NCBI GenBank assembly: GCA_965371855.1 | Contig: CBDUZZ010000006.1 | Coordinates: 33,933 to 97,932, forward strand | Direction of reading: 5' to 3' | DNA length: 64,000 bases | DNA from: JAADEM01 sp965371855 | Lineage (GTDB): Bacteria; Bacteroidota; Bacteroidia; Bacteroidales; Marinilabiliaceae | Shown here: positions 44,442 to 54,205 of the stretch, in pieces | Position numbering within the stretch: the first letter of the stretch is position 1 | Layout of the letters: every line of letters begins with the position of its first letter | Made by a program: the position numbers and the translations under genes | The notes under the pieces: model-generated | What the model was told of the DNA's origin: nothing | Database searches by the model: none | The model's input: only the letters and a program-made list of their open reading frames with translations

Positions 44442-45425
44442 CTAAACCTTTTGCTTGTTGGTAAGCGGAAGAATAACAAAAGCCAGAAGTCCCATAACAA
44501 TGATCATTAAAGTTTGTGACCCGTGCGCTACAATGGCAAAAACCCCTGCAGTCTCCTTGTCAATATTGAATAGCACCAAAGTAGTTATAACCATAGCATG
44601 CCATGTTCCTAACCCTCCCTGAACAGGAATAAGCATCCCCAAGCTACCGGTTAAAAGAATAGTAACACCTGCTGCTATACCAAGTTGGCTGGTAGCAGCA
44701 AAACTAAAAAAGCATACATAAACCATTGCAAAATACATTATCCACATAAATATGGTATAAAACCAAAATAGTGGAGCATTCTCAACCTTACGGATAGAAG
44801 AGAAACCTTCTTTAAACTTCATCCAAAGAGATGAAACCTCACGAAATATTTTTATAGAGTGCCTGTTGCGTCTAATGAGATACAAAAAAACAATAATTGA
44901 AAAGATGACAATATAGATAACGGGGGATATAAATGCTCCTTTCATTTTATCCACATCAACGTTTTTGAACAAAAAATCACACAGGAGATCAAATTGCCAT
45001 GCTAAAACTATTGCAAAAATCAACAATAGTATAAGCATATCAAACAGGCGTTCAGCCACAACCGTTCCAAATACTTTAGTAAATGATAACTTCTCATATT
45101 TACTTAAAACACCACATTTAGAAACTTCTCCCATACGTGGAACAAGCAGGTTAATGAAATATCCCGTCATCACTGCCCAAAAAGCATTTTTGAACCCGGC
45201 TTGTTCTCCGGTAGCCTTAATCAACTGTTGCCAACGTGCAGCCCGGCTCATGTGACTTAAAATACCAAAAGCAATTGACAGCAATATCCAATAGTAGTTT
45301 GTTTCATTCACCAATATCTTAAGAATATTTGATAATTCCTGATCCTTAAATAACCACCATACAATAAATATTCCCAATGCAGGGAGCAAAAAAAACTGTA
45401 AAAATTTTGTAAGCCGCTGTTTCAA
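44442..45425 (-). CDS. UPF0104/LPG-synthase-like membrane protein 2
   Basis: A 327-residue membrane protein of about eight helices. It has NLLVPRMGEVSKCGVL, a clear P-R-x-G-E motif, and the late IPVQGGLGTWHAMV segment of the UPF0104 family. It keeps the family motifs better than the paralogue encoded next. It is divergent from rsmA, with a 156-base intergenic region that must hold promoters for both directions. Confidence 0.82.
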   Translation of the reverse strand: MKQRLTKFLQFFLLPALGIFIVWWLFKDQELSNILKILVNETNYYWILLSIAFGILSHMSRAARWQQLIKATGEQAGFKNAFWAVMTGYFINLLVPRMGEVSKCGVLSKYEKLSFTKVFGTVVAERLFDMLILLLIFAIVLAWQFDLLCDFLFKNVDVDKMKGAFISPVIYIVIFSIIVFLYLIRRNRHSIKIFREVSSLWMKFKEGFSSIRKVENAPLFWFYTIFMWIMYFAMVYVCFFSFAATSQLGIAAGVTILLTGSLGMLIPVQGGLGTWHAMVITTLVLFNIDKETAGVFAIVAHGSQTLMIIVMGLLAFVILPLTNKQKV

Positions 45426-45483
45426 ACTGGAATGATTTGCAAATTTTAATTATCTTTCAATCTGTAAATAACTATTGATTGTT

Positions 45484-45491
45484 TACCTTTG
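45484..45491 (+). promoter_or_regulatory. Promoter -7 box of rsmA
   Basis: TACCTTTG fits TAnnTTTG, with a weak TCTG -33 box at 45461-45464 (19-base spacer). The start codon is 90 bases downstream, leaving an untranslated leader of about 80 bases. Confidence 0.6.
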
Positions 45492-45581
45492 CGCCCGTGA
45501 AAACGTGTTGCAAGATAATAATTTGTTTTGGCTTATGCTAAAACAATAATCACAACCGGCTTGTTACCCTAATTTAATACT

Positions 45582-46376
45582 ATGCACAAGGTCAGAGCAA
45601 AAAAACACCTGGGACAGCATTTTTTAACCGACCACAATATTGCCGGTAAAATTGTTGACAGCCTCAACAATGTCACAGAGCAAGTCCTTGAGATTGGTCC
45701 CGGGATGGGTGTTCTGACCGGCTTTTTGTATGAGAAATATGACGATTCACTTTTTCTGACTGAAATAGATCCGGAATCAGTATCATATCTGAATAAGCAT
45801 TTCCCAGCATTAAAAGATAATATTTCAGAAACAGATTTTCTTAAAGAGAATTTACCTGCCAGATTTTCAAAACCATTTTCAATTATAGGAAATTTCCCGT
45901 ATAATATATCAAGTCAAATCTTTTTCAAAACACTTGAGAACAGGGACCTAATTCTTCAGGTAGTATGCATGATACAGAAAGAAGTTGCCGAGCGTATTGC
46001 AGCTAAACCGGGCTCTAAAACGTATGGAATACTTAGTGTGCTTCTACAGACTTTTTATGATATCGAATATCTTTTTACAGTTCATGAGCATGTATTCTCT
46101 CCACCGCCAAAAGTTAAATCGGCTGTTATCAGATTTTTGCGCAATAACCGTAACTCATTATCATGTGATGAGAAATTGTTTTTCAGAGTAGTAAAAGCAA
46201 CATTTTTACATCGTCGTAAAACCATAAGGAACTCACTGAAAGTAATCCCTTATAACAGGGAGGCTTTATCAAACAATGAATATTTGAAGATGCGACCGGA
46301 ACAACTGTCTGTTGAAGATTTTGAAAAACTTACACTGTTAATACAAAACAATCCACCTGAAGAAATATCTAAATAA
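45582..46376 (+). CDS. rsmA: 16S rRNA dimethyladenosine transferase
   Basis: A 264-residue RsmA (KsgA), which dimethylates two adjacent adenosines near the 3' end of 16S rRNA during small-subunit maturation. It has KKHLGQHFL at the N terminus, the SAM loop VLEIGPGMGVLT, the catalytic IGNFPYNISS and the C-terminal LSVEDFEKL. All family motifs are intact and the length is normal. It is followed by mgtE after 22 bases, probably in one transcript. Confidence 0.96.
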   Translation: MHKVRAKKHLGQHFLTDHNIAGKIVDSLNNVTEQVLEIGPGMGVLTGFLYEKYDDSLFLTEIDPESVSYLNKHFPALKDNISETDFLKENLPARFSKPFSIIGNFPYNISSQIFFKTLENRDLILQVVCMIQKEVAERIAAKPGSKTYGILSVLLQTFYDIEYLFTVHEHVFSPPPKVKSAVIRFLRNNRNSLSCDEKLFFRVVKATFLHRRKTIRNSLKVIPYNREALSNNEYLKMRPEQLSVEDFEKLTLLIQNNPPEEISK

Positions 46377-46398
46377 TAACCGGTAAAATATATGTGAT

Positions 46399-47763
46399 AT
46401 GGTGAATTTTGAACTTACAAGAGAATTTATTGACAATTTAAAAGATCTGATAGTCGATAAAAACAAGAAACAATTAAGTGAGACTTTAGAAGAGCTTCAC
46501 CCCGCTGATATAGCAGAAATATATGACGAATTAAATATTGATGAGGCTAAGTACCTGTACTTTCTTCTGGATGATGATAAGGCTGCCGATGTTATTACAG
46601 AACTGGAGGAAGATGACAGACAGAAGTTCCTGAAAAGTTTACCTTCGGAAGTAATTGCCAAACGTTTTATTAATCATATGGAGTCTGATGATGCTGCCGA
46701 CATTATCAGTGAGTTTGACGACGACAGAAAACAGGAAGTGCTGTCGCACATGGAGGATCTTAACAGTGCGGGTAATATTGTTGATCTTCTGAATTATGAC
46801 GAAGGCACAGCCGGTAGTCTGATGGCTAAAGAGCTCATTCTCGTTAAGGAGGGCTGGGATGTTCCCACCTGCTTAAGAAGTATGAGAAAACAAGCCAAGG
46901 AGGTAGATGATGTTTATTATGTATATGTTATTGATAATGATGATGTTCTGAAAGGCACTCTTTCGTTAAAAAAATTGTTACTTGTTTCACCAAAGGGGAA
47001 GATAAAAGATATCTACAATTCGGATGTTATCTCTGTAAGAGCAGACACTCCTTCAGAAGAGGTAAGTAACATTATGGATAAATATGACCTGGTAGCTCTG
47101 CCTGTTATAGATCATCTGGGTAGATTGCTGGGACGTATTACTATTGATGACGTTGTTGATGTTATACGTGAAGAAGCGGAAAAGGATTACCAGTTAGCAT
47201 CAGGTATCACCGAGGACGTTGAAGCATCAGATAGTATATGGCTGTTAACACGTGCTCGTTTCCCCTGGCTGGCAATCGGACTTGCTGGAGGAATACTGGG
47301 CTCACAGGTTTTAGGAGGATTTGAAACTACACTTGATAACTATCCGCAAATGGCTTTTTTCATCCCTCTGATTGCTGCCATGGGTGGAAACGTTGGAATT
47401 CAATCTTCAGCTATTGTGGTACAGTCACTTGCAAGTGGCGATATGGGAATTGACACAATCTGGACAAAGCTACTAAAAGAGCTTGGCATAGCTTTGTTTA
47501 ATGCAACTGTTCTGTCTTTAATTATTTTAGGATATAACTATTTAATTGGATCTGGCATTGCTCTAACATATACCGTAGCAGTAGCTATGTTTTCCGTAAT
47601 GATTTTTGCATCTCTGTTTGGAACATTTATCCCCTTAATGCTTAATAAAATAAAAGTTGACCCTGCTGTTGCAACAGGCCCATTTATAACAACACTGAAT
47701 GATATAGTTGGAATGTTTATATATCTGATTATTGCTGTTTACTTCTTTAGCTGGATGGGATAG
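46399..47763 (+). CDS. mgtE: Magnesium transporter MgtE
   Basis: A 454-residue MgtE. An N-terminal helical superfamily domain (about 10-130, LHPADIAEIYDEL), two CBS domains (about 135-260) and a five-helix membrane domain (about 280-454) are seen, with GGNVGIQSSAIVVQSLA and TGPFITTLNDIVGM lining the expected pore. In this family the cytosolic domains close the channel when magnesium is high. Its 3' end faces a - strand gene across a short tandem repeat. Confidence 0.95.
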   Translation: MVNFELTREFIDNLKDLIVDKNKKQLSETLEELHPADIAEIYDELNIDEAKYLYFLLDDDKAADVITELEEDDRQKFLKSLPSEVIAKRFINHMESDDAADIISEFDDDRKQEVLSHMEDLNSAGNIVDLLNYDEGTAGSLMAKELILVKEGWDVPTCLRSMRKQAKEVDDVYYVYVIDNDDVLKGTLSLKKLLLVSPKGKIKDIYNSDVISVRADTPSEEVSNIMDKYDLVALPVIDHLGRLLGRITIDDVVDVIREEAEKDYQLASGITEDVEASDSIWLLTRARFPWLAIGLAGGILGSQVLGGFETTLDNYPQMAFFIPLIAAMGGNVGIQSSAIVVQSLASGDMGIDTIWTKLLKELGIALFNATVLSLIILGYNYLIGSGIALTYTVAVAMFSVMIFASLFGTFIPLMLNKIKVDPAVATGPFITTLNDIVGMFIYLIIAVYFFSWMG

Positions 47764-47769
47764 GGAATT

Positions 47770-47817
47770 AATGGTGTAATGATATAATGATACAATGGTG
47801 TAATGATATAATGGTAT
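47770..47817. repeat. Tandem octamer repeat
   Basis: Six copies of AATGRTRY variants (AATGGTGT, AATGATAT, AATGATAC, AATGGTGT, AATGATAT, AATGGTAT) lie head to tail, also readable as two 24-base units. They fill the 59 bases between the convergent ends of mgtE and the DUF6599-type gene. Confidence 0.85.
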
Positions 47818-47822
47818 AATAT

Positions 47823-48686
47823 TTAGCCGTTATTTTCCCCTGCGAAAATTTTAAATAGTTCAATGTCACAATTTTCAATGCATCCGTAGATGACATTATT
47901 ATTCATTTTTATCAGTATTGTTCCATTATAGGGATCTTTTAAGGATGTAATACCATACTTCTGTTTCTTGCTTGATTCTGCTTTCGACTTAAGGTTATTA
48001 AAGACTTCATTGGCTTTATCATTATTTTCTGCTTCAATAATAAAAAACTTAAACTGCTTATCATCTTTTTTATACGAAGTAACATAAACCCCCGGCATAA
48101 ATCCATAACCCAAAAATTCGGTAGCAATAAAAGCCTCAGAGTTAACAATTTTACCCTCCTCCGGAAATTTCAAAAACAGAGCAGGCACTTGTGTTGTTCC
48201 CTCCAGGTTATTCTCAATTAATTTTGCCAGATCCAAGAGTACCTGAGTAGTACTTTCATCCCCGTCATTACAAATAATTTTAACGTACCAAGGCCCTTTT
48301 ACAAAATTCACAAGGGTATTTTCAGCATAGCCCTGAACTCCGATGTCGATAAAGCTATAATCAGGAGCACGTTCCTGTGCATACATTCCATAAGCATAAA
48401 TATTGTTTCTCTGATGGTATATTTCTGCTTTGATTATTGTCTCCCCCTGTATATACTCTGCTATATGCAAGTCAACAAAATCATAATTCAGATAAGTGTA
48501 TGCACCACCATTAATATACTCCCACAAGTTATCAGGATTATAAACAGGAAAGTCTGTTTTGAGTTCATACCCGCTTAAAGCAGGAAACACTACATCCTCT
48601 TTTTCACCGGCAGATATGGGAATTATATTAATTGCAAATAGAATAAAAACAGTAACAGTAATTGATATAGAATTATTTCGTGCCAT
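47823..48686 (-). CDS. DUF6599-type exported protein
   Basis: A 287-residue protein with a signal peptide (about 1-27). I recognise the LWEYINGGAYTYLNYDFVDLHIAEY pattern of DUF6599, only at the level of a family of unknown function. The mature protein is a mixed alpha/beta fold with a repeated halving near residue 150. It is the last gene downstream of the efflux operon, 104 bases after the TolC-type gene, and may be co-transcribed with it. Confidence 0.65.
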   Translation of the reverse strand: MARNNSISITVTVFILFAINIIPISAGEKEDVVFPALSGYELKTDFPVYNPDNLWEYINGGAYTYLNYDFVDLHIAEYIQGETIIKAEIYHQRNNIYAYGMYAQERAPDYSFIDIGVQGYAENTLVNFVKGPWYVKIICNDGDESTTQVLLDLAKLIENNLEGTTQVPALFLKFPEEGKIVNSEAFIATEFLGYGFMPGVYVTSYKKDDKQFKFFIIEAENNDKANEVFNNLKSKAESSKKQKYGITSLKDPYNGTILIKMNNNVIYGCIENCDIELFKIFAGENNG

Positions 48687-48790
48687 AATGTTAAAATATT
48701 AAATATTGATGCCTAAAAATACAACATTAAATCCAACATGGGAAAATTCATGATGTTTTTCTCCAGAAAGGATTGTGCCTGCTTATTTGC

Positions 48791-50134
48791 TTACAAGGTT
48801 AACGGTAATCCCCGGTAAAAATCAAGTATTTTCATCCTTAATAGATACTCATATTTTGCCTGCAACAGATTTGACTGAGACTTCAGATAGTCTGTTTTAG
48901 CAACATTGTAATCAACGGAGTTAACCATACCCACATTAAATTTCTCCTCCGTGTAACGCAATGACTCTTTGAATGATTCAACTGCATCGTAACTTGACTG
49001 ATATTTTTTATACGCACCAACTGCATCAACATATGCTTGTTGTATCTCTTTACGCAGGTTCAGTTTCTCCTGATCCAGTTTATACCGGGCATCATCTACA
49101 CCCAACATAGCATTATTCACACCATTACGTACCTGAAGCTTATTAAATATTGGGATTTTCAATGAAGCCCCAATGTAGTAATTTCTTGTTGTTTCGAACT
49201 GGTCCCAAAGAGGTCTGTTATAATTATTTGGATCATCATTCAGCCAATTGGCATTTGCTCCCATGCTCAGGTTCAGGTTTAGCTGTGGATAGTAGCCCCC
49301 CTTTGCCATTTTCAGCTCATATTCAGAACTTTTAAGGGTAAACTCAGAACCTTTTATCTGTGGCATAATACCTTGAGCCATGGAATAGATAACATCCGGA
49401 TCTTCCGGGAGTACTCCTTCTGTTTCAGGAATATCCGGAGACACAATATCAAAATCAGAGGTGTTTTTCAGATCAAGTAACTGAGCCAGGTTTAACAACG
49501 AGATGGAGAGGTTATTTTCCTGTATTGTAACATTAAGAGCCTCTTTTGCTGCTTGCGACTTTATCTCAAGATGTTTTCCCTTAGCCAGTTTTCCGGCATC
49601 AACAAGTTTTTCCGTTCTTTCGACCTGGAGTTTGGTTGTTCCAAGTTGCTCACGAGCTACAGTTAGAAGCTCTTTGTCAAAGAGGATCTGAAGATACTGA
49701 CCGGTTATTTGTAATGAAATATCATTTTTTATCTTTTCAGTATTTTGCAGTGCAACTTGTAAATTATAATCATCCCTTTTTATTGTGTTATTCAGGTTCA
49801 TACCGTTGAAAACATTTACATTACTTCCTATTCCTGTATTAAAAGATCGGGAATTTCTGTCATCGTTTTTTGCTTCCTGTTGTATCCATGTATAACCAAA
49901 ATTAAAACTGTATCCCATTTGTGCATTAAGATCCGGAAGCCGGTTAAGCTTGCTTTGATTAAGTTGAGTCTCCTGATACGTGTTGTTCAGCATTTGACGT
50001 TTAATGGTAAGATTATTTTCATACGCATACGAAATGCATTTCTCAAGAGACCATAGGTTAGTGGTATCCTGAGCTGCAGAACCTGTTACATACAGTAATA
50101 ATACGATGATTGTGAATATTGTTTTTTGAGCCAT
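48791..50134 (-). CDS. TolC-family outer membrane efflux protein
   Basis: A 447-residue outer membrane factor with a signal peptide (cleavage near GSAAQ). The paired coiled-coil repeats of the family are visible: LWSLEKCISYAYENNLTI and a second copy from about residue 230, each with a long helix and an amphipathic strand. It would form the trimeric channel through the outer membrane for the adaptor and ABC components encoded upstream. The exported substrate is unknown. Confidence 0.9.
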   Translation of the reverse strand: MAQKTIFTIIVLLLYVTGSAAQDTTNLWSLEKCISYAYENNLTIKRQMLNNTYQETQLNQSKLNRLPDLNAQMGYSFNFGYTWIQQEAKNDDRNSRSFNTGIGSNVNVFNGMNLNNTIKRDDYNLQVALQNTEKIKNDISLQITGQYLQILFDKELLTVAREQLGTTKLQVERTEKLVDAGKLAKGKHLEIKSQAAKEALNVTIQENNLSISLLNLAQLLDLKNTSDFDIVSPDIPETEGVLPEDPDVIYSMAQGIMPQIKGSEFTLKSSEYELKMAKGGYYPQLNLNLSMGANANWLNDDPNNYNRPLWDQFETTRNYYIGASLKIPIFNKLQVRNGVNNAMLGVDDARYKLDQEKLNLRKEIQQAYVDAVGAYKKYQSSYDAVESFKESLRYTEEKFNVGMVNSVDYNVAKTDYLKSQSNLLQAKYEYLLRMKILDFYRGLPLTL

Positions 50135-50202
50135 TACCTTTATAATTTACGATTGTCTATTGATAATTAAATATTTCAATCTTTGACTTACTCGTCCATA
50201 TT

Positions 50203-51282
50203 TTACAACGGAACTTTAATTTTTTCATCTTCAGTTAATCCTTTCAGAACTTCAATATTTATCCCGTCAGACAAGCCTGTTTTTATATTGCGACGTTTAA
50301 AATCCTGCTCAGACTCTTGAACCTCAACAAAAGTGGTATCATTCGAAAATTGCAACACCTTTTCATTTATTGACAACACACTGTCTTTACGTTCCAATAC
50401 AATGTCAGCAGTTGCGCTGTAACCTGCACGAATAAATTTATTATCCTTTAGTTTTACATCAGCTTTAATTTCAAATTGTATTGCTCCATTTTCTTCAACT
50501 CCTTTAGGTGCAATATATTCCAATACCGCCATAAAAGTATCTTCTTCCAAAGCACCTATAGTGAGTAACAGATCCATTCCTTTTTTAATCTTTCCAACTT
50601 CAGTTTCATCTACTTTCCCATTAAATATCATATCTCCCATGTTAGCAACCATAGCTACTGTTGTACCGGCGTTGAAGGTATTACTTTTTATAACCGAATT
50701 ACCAACTTCTACCGGTACATCCAAAACCATACCATTAACAGTTGATTTTATGAGTGTATTTGTTTGCGAGCCCATGCTTTTTGTAACCCCTTCTTTTATA
50801 AGTTGAAGATGGTCGAAGGCTGCCTGTTTATTCTCTTTTGCTGTTTCAAATTTCAGTTTCTCTGCCAGATATTCAGATTCCGGAACTACACCGTTGTCAT
50901 ACAGCTCTTTTTCACGATTAAACTCAATTTGAGCATTTTTAAAATTTATTTCAGCTAACCGTAACCGCGATTCTGCATTGTTTACCTGTATCATTTCAGG
51001 AATAATCTGAATTTTTGCAATCAGGTCTCCCTTGTTTACCATATTCCCGGGTTCAACGTACAGTTCCTGAATTATCCCGGATTCCTGCGGTTTTATCTCA
51101 ATCTCTTTACGCGGGACCACCGAACCGGTAGCTACTGTTTTCTCAACAATATCCCTGTATTCAGGCGTTTCTGTTTTATAAACTACCGGATCTGACTTCG
51201 ATTGTTTATACAAATAGTAGAATACCCATAAGACTAGTCCTACAAAAATTATTAAAAGCGCGATTTTAAGTATCTTTTTCAT
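50203..51282 (-). CDS. Periplasmic adaptor (MacA/HlyD-type)
   Basis: A 359-residue membrane fusion protein: an N-terminal membrane helix, a lipoyl-like half (IEIKPQESGIIQELYVEPGNMVNKGDLIAKI), a helical hairpin (about 90-150), the second lipoyl half (VNGMVLDVPVEVGNSV) and beta-barrel domains. It would connect the ABC permeases to the TolC-type channel. It lies between the permease and channel genes on the same strand. A repeat-rich gap of 227 bases separates it from the permease gene upstream. Confidence 0.92.
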   Translation of the reverse strand: MKKILKIALLIIFVGLVLWVFYYLYKQSKSDPVVYKTETPEYRDIVEKTVATGSVVPRKEIEIKPQESGIIQELYVEPGNMVNKGDLIAKIQIIPEMIQVNNAESRLRLAEINFKNAQIEFNREKELYDNGVVPESEYLAEKLKFETAKENKQAAFDHLQLIKEGVTKSMGSQTNTLIKSTVNGMVLDVPVEVGNSVIKSNTFNAGTTVAMVANMGDMIFNGKVDETEVGKIKKGMDLLLTIGALEEDTFMAVLEYIAPKGVEENGAIQFEIKADVKLKDNKFIRAGYSATADIVLERKDSVLSINEKVLQFSNDTTFVEVQESEQDFKRRNIKTGLSDGINIEVLKGLTEDEKIKVPL

Positions 51283-51371
51283 ATCGAATTAATTTATCAA
51301 GTTTATCAAGTTCATTAAGTCAATTAGCAGACTGTGTCTGCTGTCTAACTTTTAATCTGTTTATTATTTGA

Positions 51372-51437
51372 ACCACATAAGTCACATAAGAAAACATAAG
51401 ATATTACTATTAAGTGAACTTATCTGTCTTATGTGGT
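51372..51437. repeat. Inverted and direct repeats inside the efflux operon
   Basis: ACCACATAAG (51372-51381) and CTTATGTGGT (51428-51437) are exact complements, with further ACATAAG copies between them. Next to them (51478-51507) short CCACCTT and GTACCTT words repeat. They lie in the 227-base gap between the permease and adaptor genes and could shape mRNA ends or processing. Confidence 0.6.
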
Positions 51438-51509
51438 AAATTTATAATCATGTCCTGTCTGCCTTTCTCCTTATTCCTTCCACCTTCCACCTTGTACCTT
51501 GTACCTTAA

Positions 51510-52784
51510 TTATTCATGTCTTAACGCTTCTATAGGTTTAATTTTTACTGCCTTTCTGGCAGGTATCAAACCTGCAATAATGCCTGTGATAATAAGAATA
51601 AGCAAAGCACTAACTGCTATTGGTATTCCTATCTCCGGATTTATAAAAAATACCTCCTCTTCACTTTTGCCGGCAGATTGTTCAATAGCCAAACTTACAA
51701 GACGCAATACCATAGTGCCTAACGCCAATCCAATAAATCCTGCAATAGTGGTAAGGAATACTGACTCAGAAATAATTTGACTGATAATTGTCCATGGACC
51801 GGCACCAATAGCCCTCTGTATCCCAATCTCTTTCGTTCGTTCTTTAATTATGACAAGCATTATATTGCTCACACCAACAGCACCTGCAATTAAAGTCCCT
51901 ATACCAACAATCCAAATAAGTATATCGATTCCAAGAAAAACATAACTTATTGTTTTAACCTCTTTTTCCAGATTAAAGTTCCCCACGGCCTCTTCATCAT
52001 CAGGTGCTATTTTATGTTGTTTTTTCAAAACTACTACCACCTTGTCAAGAACGTTAGCTACATCATACCCACTCTTTGCGGTCATTGCAAAATAGTGAAC
52101 CCTATCGCCGTAATTAAATGTATGTTGCATAGTTGTAAAAGGCAGATAAATACTCTCTTTTTTGTCAGAGCCGATATTTATTTTTGGATTTTTTGACCTG
52201 AACACTCCCACAACATTAAAATAGACACCATTAATACGAATATTCTGACCAACAGGATCTTCATCCTTTTCGAACATTACTTCATATACACGTTCTCCGA
52301 TAATACACACTTTTCGTCTGGCTTCAATATCATTATCGTTAATATATCTTCCATAAACCATTAAGCTCGGATCAATTTTCTGGTATGCCGGATAATCACC
52401 ATTAATGCTAAAAGATGCTGATATATCCCCCCGTACTACATTCTCACCTCTACTCAGATTCCAGCCGGAAAGTCGTGGAGCTATAACATCCAACTCCGGA
52501 ACCTGATCTCTTAGTTTCAAAATATCCCTATTTGTGAAACTCCAGTCACGACCTCTTTTAAAACCTTTATATGGCACTGTGGTTCTTTCACTCCAAACAA
52601 AAGCACTGTTTGTGGCAAAATCTTTAACACCTTCATAAACGCCATTTTTCAATCCGTTGCCAGAACCAATCATAACAACAAGCATGAAAATACCCCAGAA
52701 AACACCAAAAGCGGTGAGGGCACTTCGCAACTTATTCTTTTTAATTGCACTAAATATTTCCTGCCATCTGTCCCTGTCAAACAC
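51510..52784 (-). CDS. MacB-like ABC transporter permease 1
   Basis: A 424-residue MacB-type permease: one N-terminal membrane helix (FGVFWGIFMLVVMIGSG), a large periplasmic domain and three C-terminal helices (FtsX-like, with TKEIGIQRAIGAGPWTI). A GTG at 52784 is preferred as start because it gives MFDRDRWQEIFSAIKKNKLRS, the usual beginning for this type; ATG 52844 would add 20 residues of unlike composition. It pairs with the second permease gene. No ATPase domain is fused. Confidence 0.87.
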   Translation of the reverse strand: MFDRDRWQEIFSAIKKNKLRSALTAFGVFWGIFMLVVMIGSGNGLKNGVYEGVKDFATNSAFVWSERTTVPYKGFKRGRDWSFTNRDILKLRDQVPELDVIAPRLSGWNLSRGENVVRGDISASFSINGDYPAYQKIDPSLMVYGRYINDNDIEARRKVCIIGERVYEVMFEKDEDPVGQNIRINGVYFNVVGVFRSKNPKINIGSDKKESIYLPFTTMQHTFNYGDRVHYFAMTAKSGYDVANVLDKVVVVLKKQHKIAPDDEEAVGNFNLEKEVKTISYVFLGIDILIWIVGIGTLIAGAVGVSNIMLVIIKERTKEIGIQRAIGAGPWTIISQIISESVFLTTIAGFIGLALGTMVLRLVSLAIEQSAGKSEEEVFFINPEIGIPIAVSALLILIITGIIAGLIPARKAVKIKPIEALRHE

Positions 52785-52899
52785 GTTTTTGATTTTTAAT
52801 TTATTATTGTCTGTTTTACATTTAATCCCTGCCCGCCTACGCATTCGCGAAGGTGAACTTCAGCCATTCAATCAATTCACTCATTCAATCATTGAAAAC

Positions 52900-54156
52900 C
52901 TACTCATCGTGTAATGCTTCAATCGGTTTTATTGCAGCAGCCCGTTTTGCAGGAACATATCCAGCGATGAGGCCGGCTAAAATCAGAACCAGTGTTGCAG
53001 ATACTGCAATATTAAAATCAGCCGACGGGTGATTAAAAATATAATTCATCTGTTCTGCTCCTCCCTCTATCATTTTATTGATAATCTGATCAAGAATAAA
53101 CAACACTCCCATGCCGAGCAGTAATCCAACAAAACCGGCAATCCCGGTAATTAATACCGATTCGGAAAGAATTAACCGGATTACAGAAGCAGGAGAAGCA
53201 CCAATTGCCTTTCGAATACCAATCTCTTTGGTGCGTTCTTTTACCAAAATAATCATAATATTGCTAACACCTACAATCCCTGCAATTATTGTCATTATAC
53301 CTATTATCCATATAAACCCTTTAATGCCGGCAAATGCTCCCTGGGCCTGTTTAAAGTGTTCAAGAGTATTGTTTACGTAAATAGCTTTTTCATCTTCTAT
53401 CGAAAAACGATGACGCTGAGCCAGTATTTTTCGTAATTGGTCTTCAATGGCTTTATTTTCAGCAACTGTAGTTGCTTGTGTGGAAATTGCCAGATTCCTG
53501 ATTCTGTTTCCTCCGTTAAATACCTTTTGTCCGGTAGATATGGGTATATAAACTTTTTTACTTTTGGCATCTTCAGGGTCATTAAAGACTCCAATAATTT
53601 TGAAAGGAATACTTCCAAGTTTAATATATTTACCTATCGGATCATCTTTTTCATTTTTCATCAAAATATCAATTACCGGTTGAGTTACAGCAACTACTTT
53701 ACTAAATTTTCTATAATCATTTTTATTGATGAACCGCCCCTTGGTAAAATTCATTATTTCTATCTTGCCAAACTCAGGCATTACACACGTAACCTGGTAG
53801 CTACCGTATTCATTTTTATAGGTAAGGGAGATATCGTCATACAAGTACAACCTGCCGGAGATATTATCTACACCTGCAAGTTTTCGTCGTAGGAGATCGT
53901 AATCTTCATTAGTAAACTGTATTCTTCTCCCTGCTTTCAATCCGTCATAAGACTGAGATGTTTTCCCACTATATACCCAAATTGAATTTTTAACTGCTCC
54001 GGCAAAATTATGCTCCATCCCATGCTCCAGACCCTTTCCAGACCCCAATAAAATTATAAGCATAAAAATACCCCACGAAACACTAAAGCCTGTCATTATC
54101 GCACGCAGCTTGTTTTGTTTTAATGTCAAAAATATTTCTTCAAAAAAGTCGAGCAT
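52900..54156 (-). CDS. MacB-like ABC transporter permease 2
   Basis: A 418-residue paralogue of permease 1, with the same layout: N-terminal helix, periplasmic domain of about 220 residues, three C-terminal helices with TKEIGIRKAIGASPASV. The ATG at 54156 (MLDFFEEIFLTLKQNKLRA) is taken as start; a longer frame begins at 54204. Two different permeases imply a heterodimeric transporter. It follows the ATPase gene by 49 bases; the gap holds short TCAAGT repeats. Confidence 0.88.
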   Translation of the reverse strand: MLDFFEEIFLTLKQNKLRAIMTGFSVSWGIFMLIILLGSGKGLEHGMEHNFAGAVKNSIWVYSGKTSQSYDGLKAGRRIQFTNEDYDLLRRKLAGVDNISGRLYLYDDISLTYKNEYGSYQVTCVMPEFGKIEIMNFTKGRFINKNDYRKFSKVVAVTQPVIDILMKNEKDDPIGKYIKLGSIPFKIIGVFNDPEDAKSKKVYIPISTGQKVFNGGNRIRNLAISTQATTVAENKAIEDQLRKILAQRHRFSIEDEKAIYVNNTLEHFKQAQGAFAGIKGFIWIIGIMTIIAGIVGVSNIMIILVKERTKEIGIRKAIGASPASVIRLILSESVLITGIAGFVGLLLGMGVLFILDQIINKMIEGGAEQMNYIFNHPSADFNIAVSATLVLILAGLIAGYVPAKRAAAIKPIEALHDE

Positions 54157-54205
54157 CAGTTTAGTTAAAAGTTTGTCAAGTTCATCAAGTGAAAAGTTTA
54201 TCAAG

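Noticed and set aside
47770..47817. Tandem octamers as a CRISPR array
   Set aside because: The units are contiguous, with no spacers, and no cas gene is present.
53437..53892. A 151-codon + strand frame antisense to permease 2
   Set aside because: Aromatic-rich shadow of a well-supported MacB-type permease.
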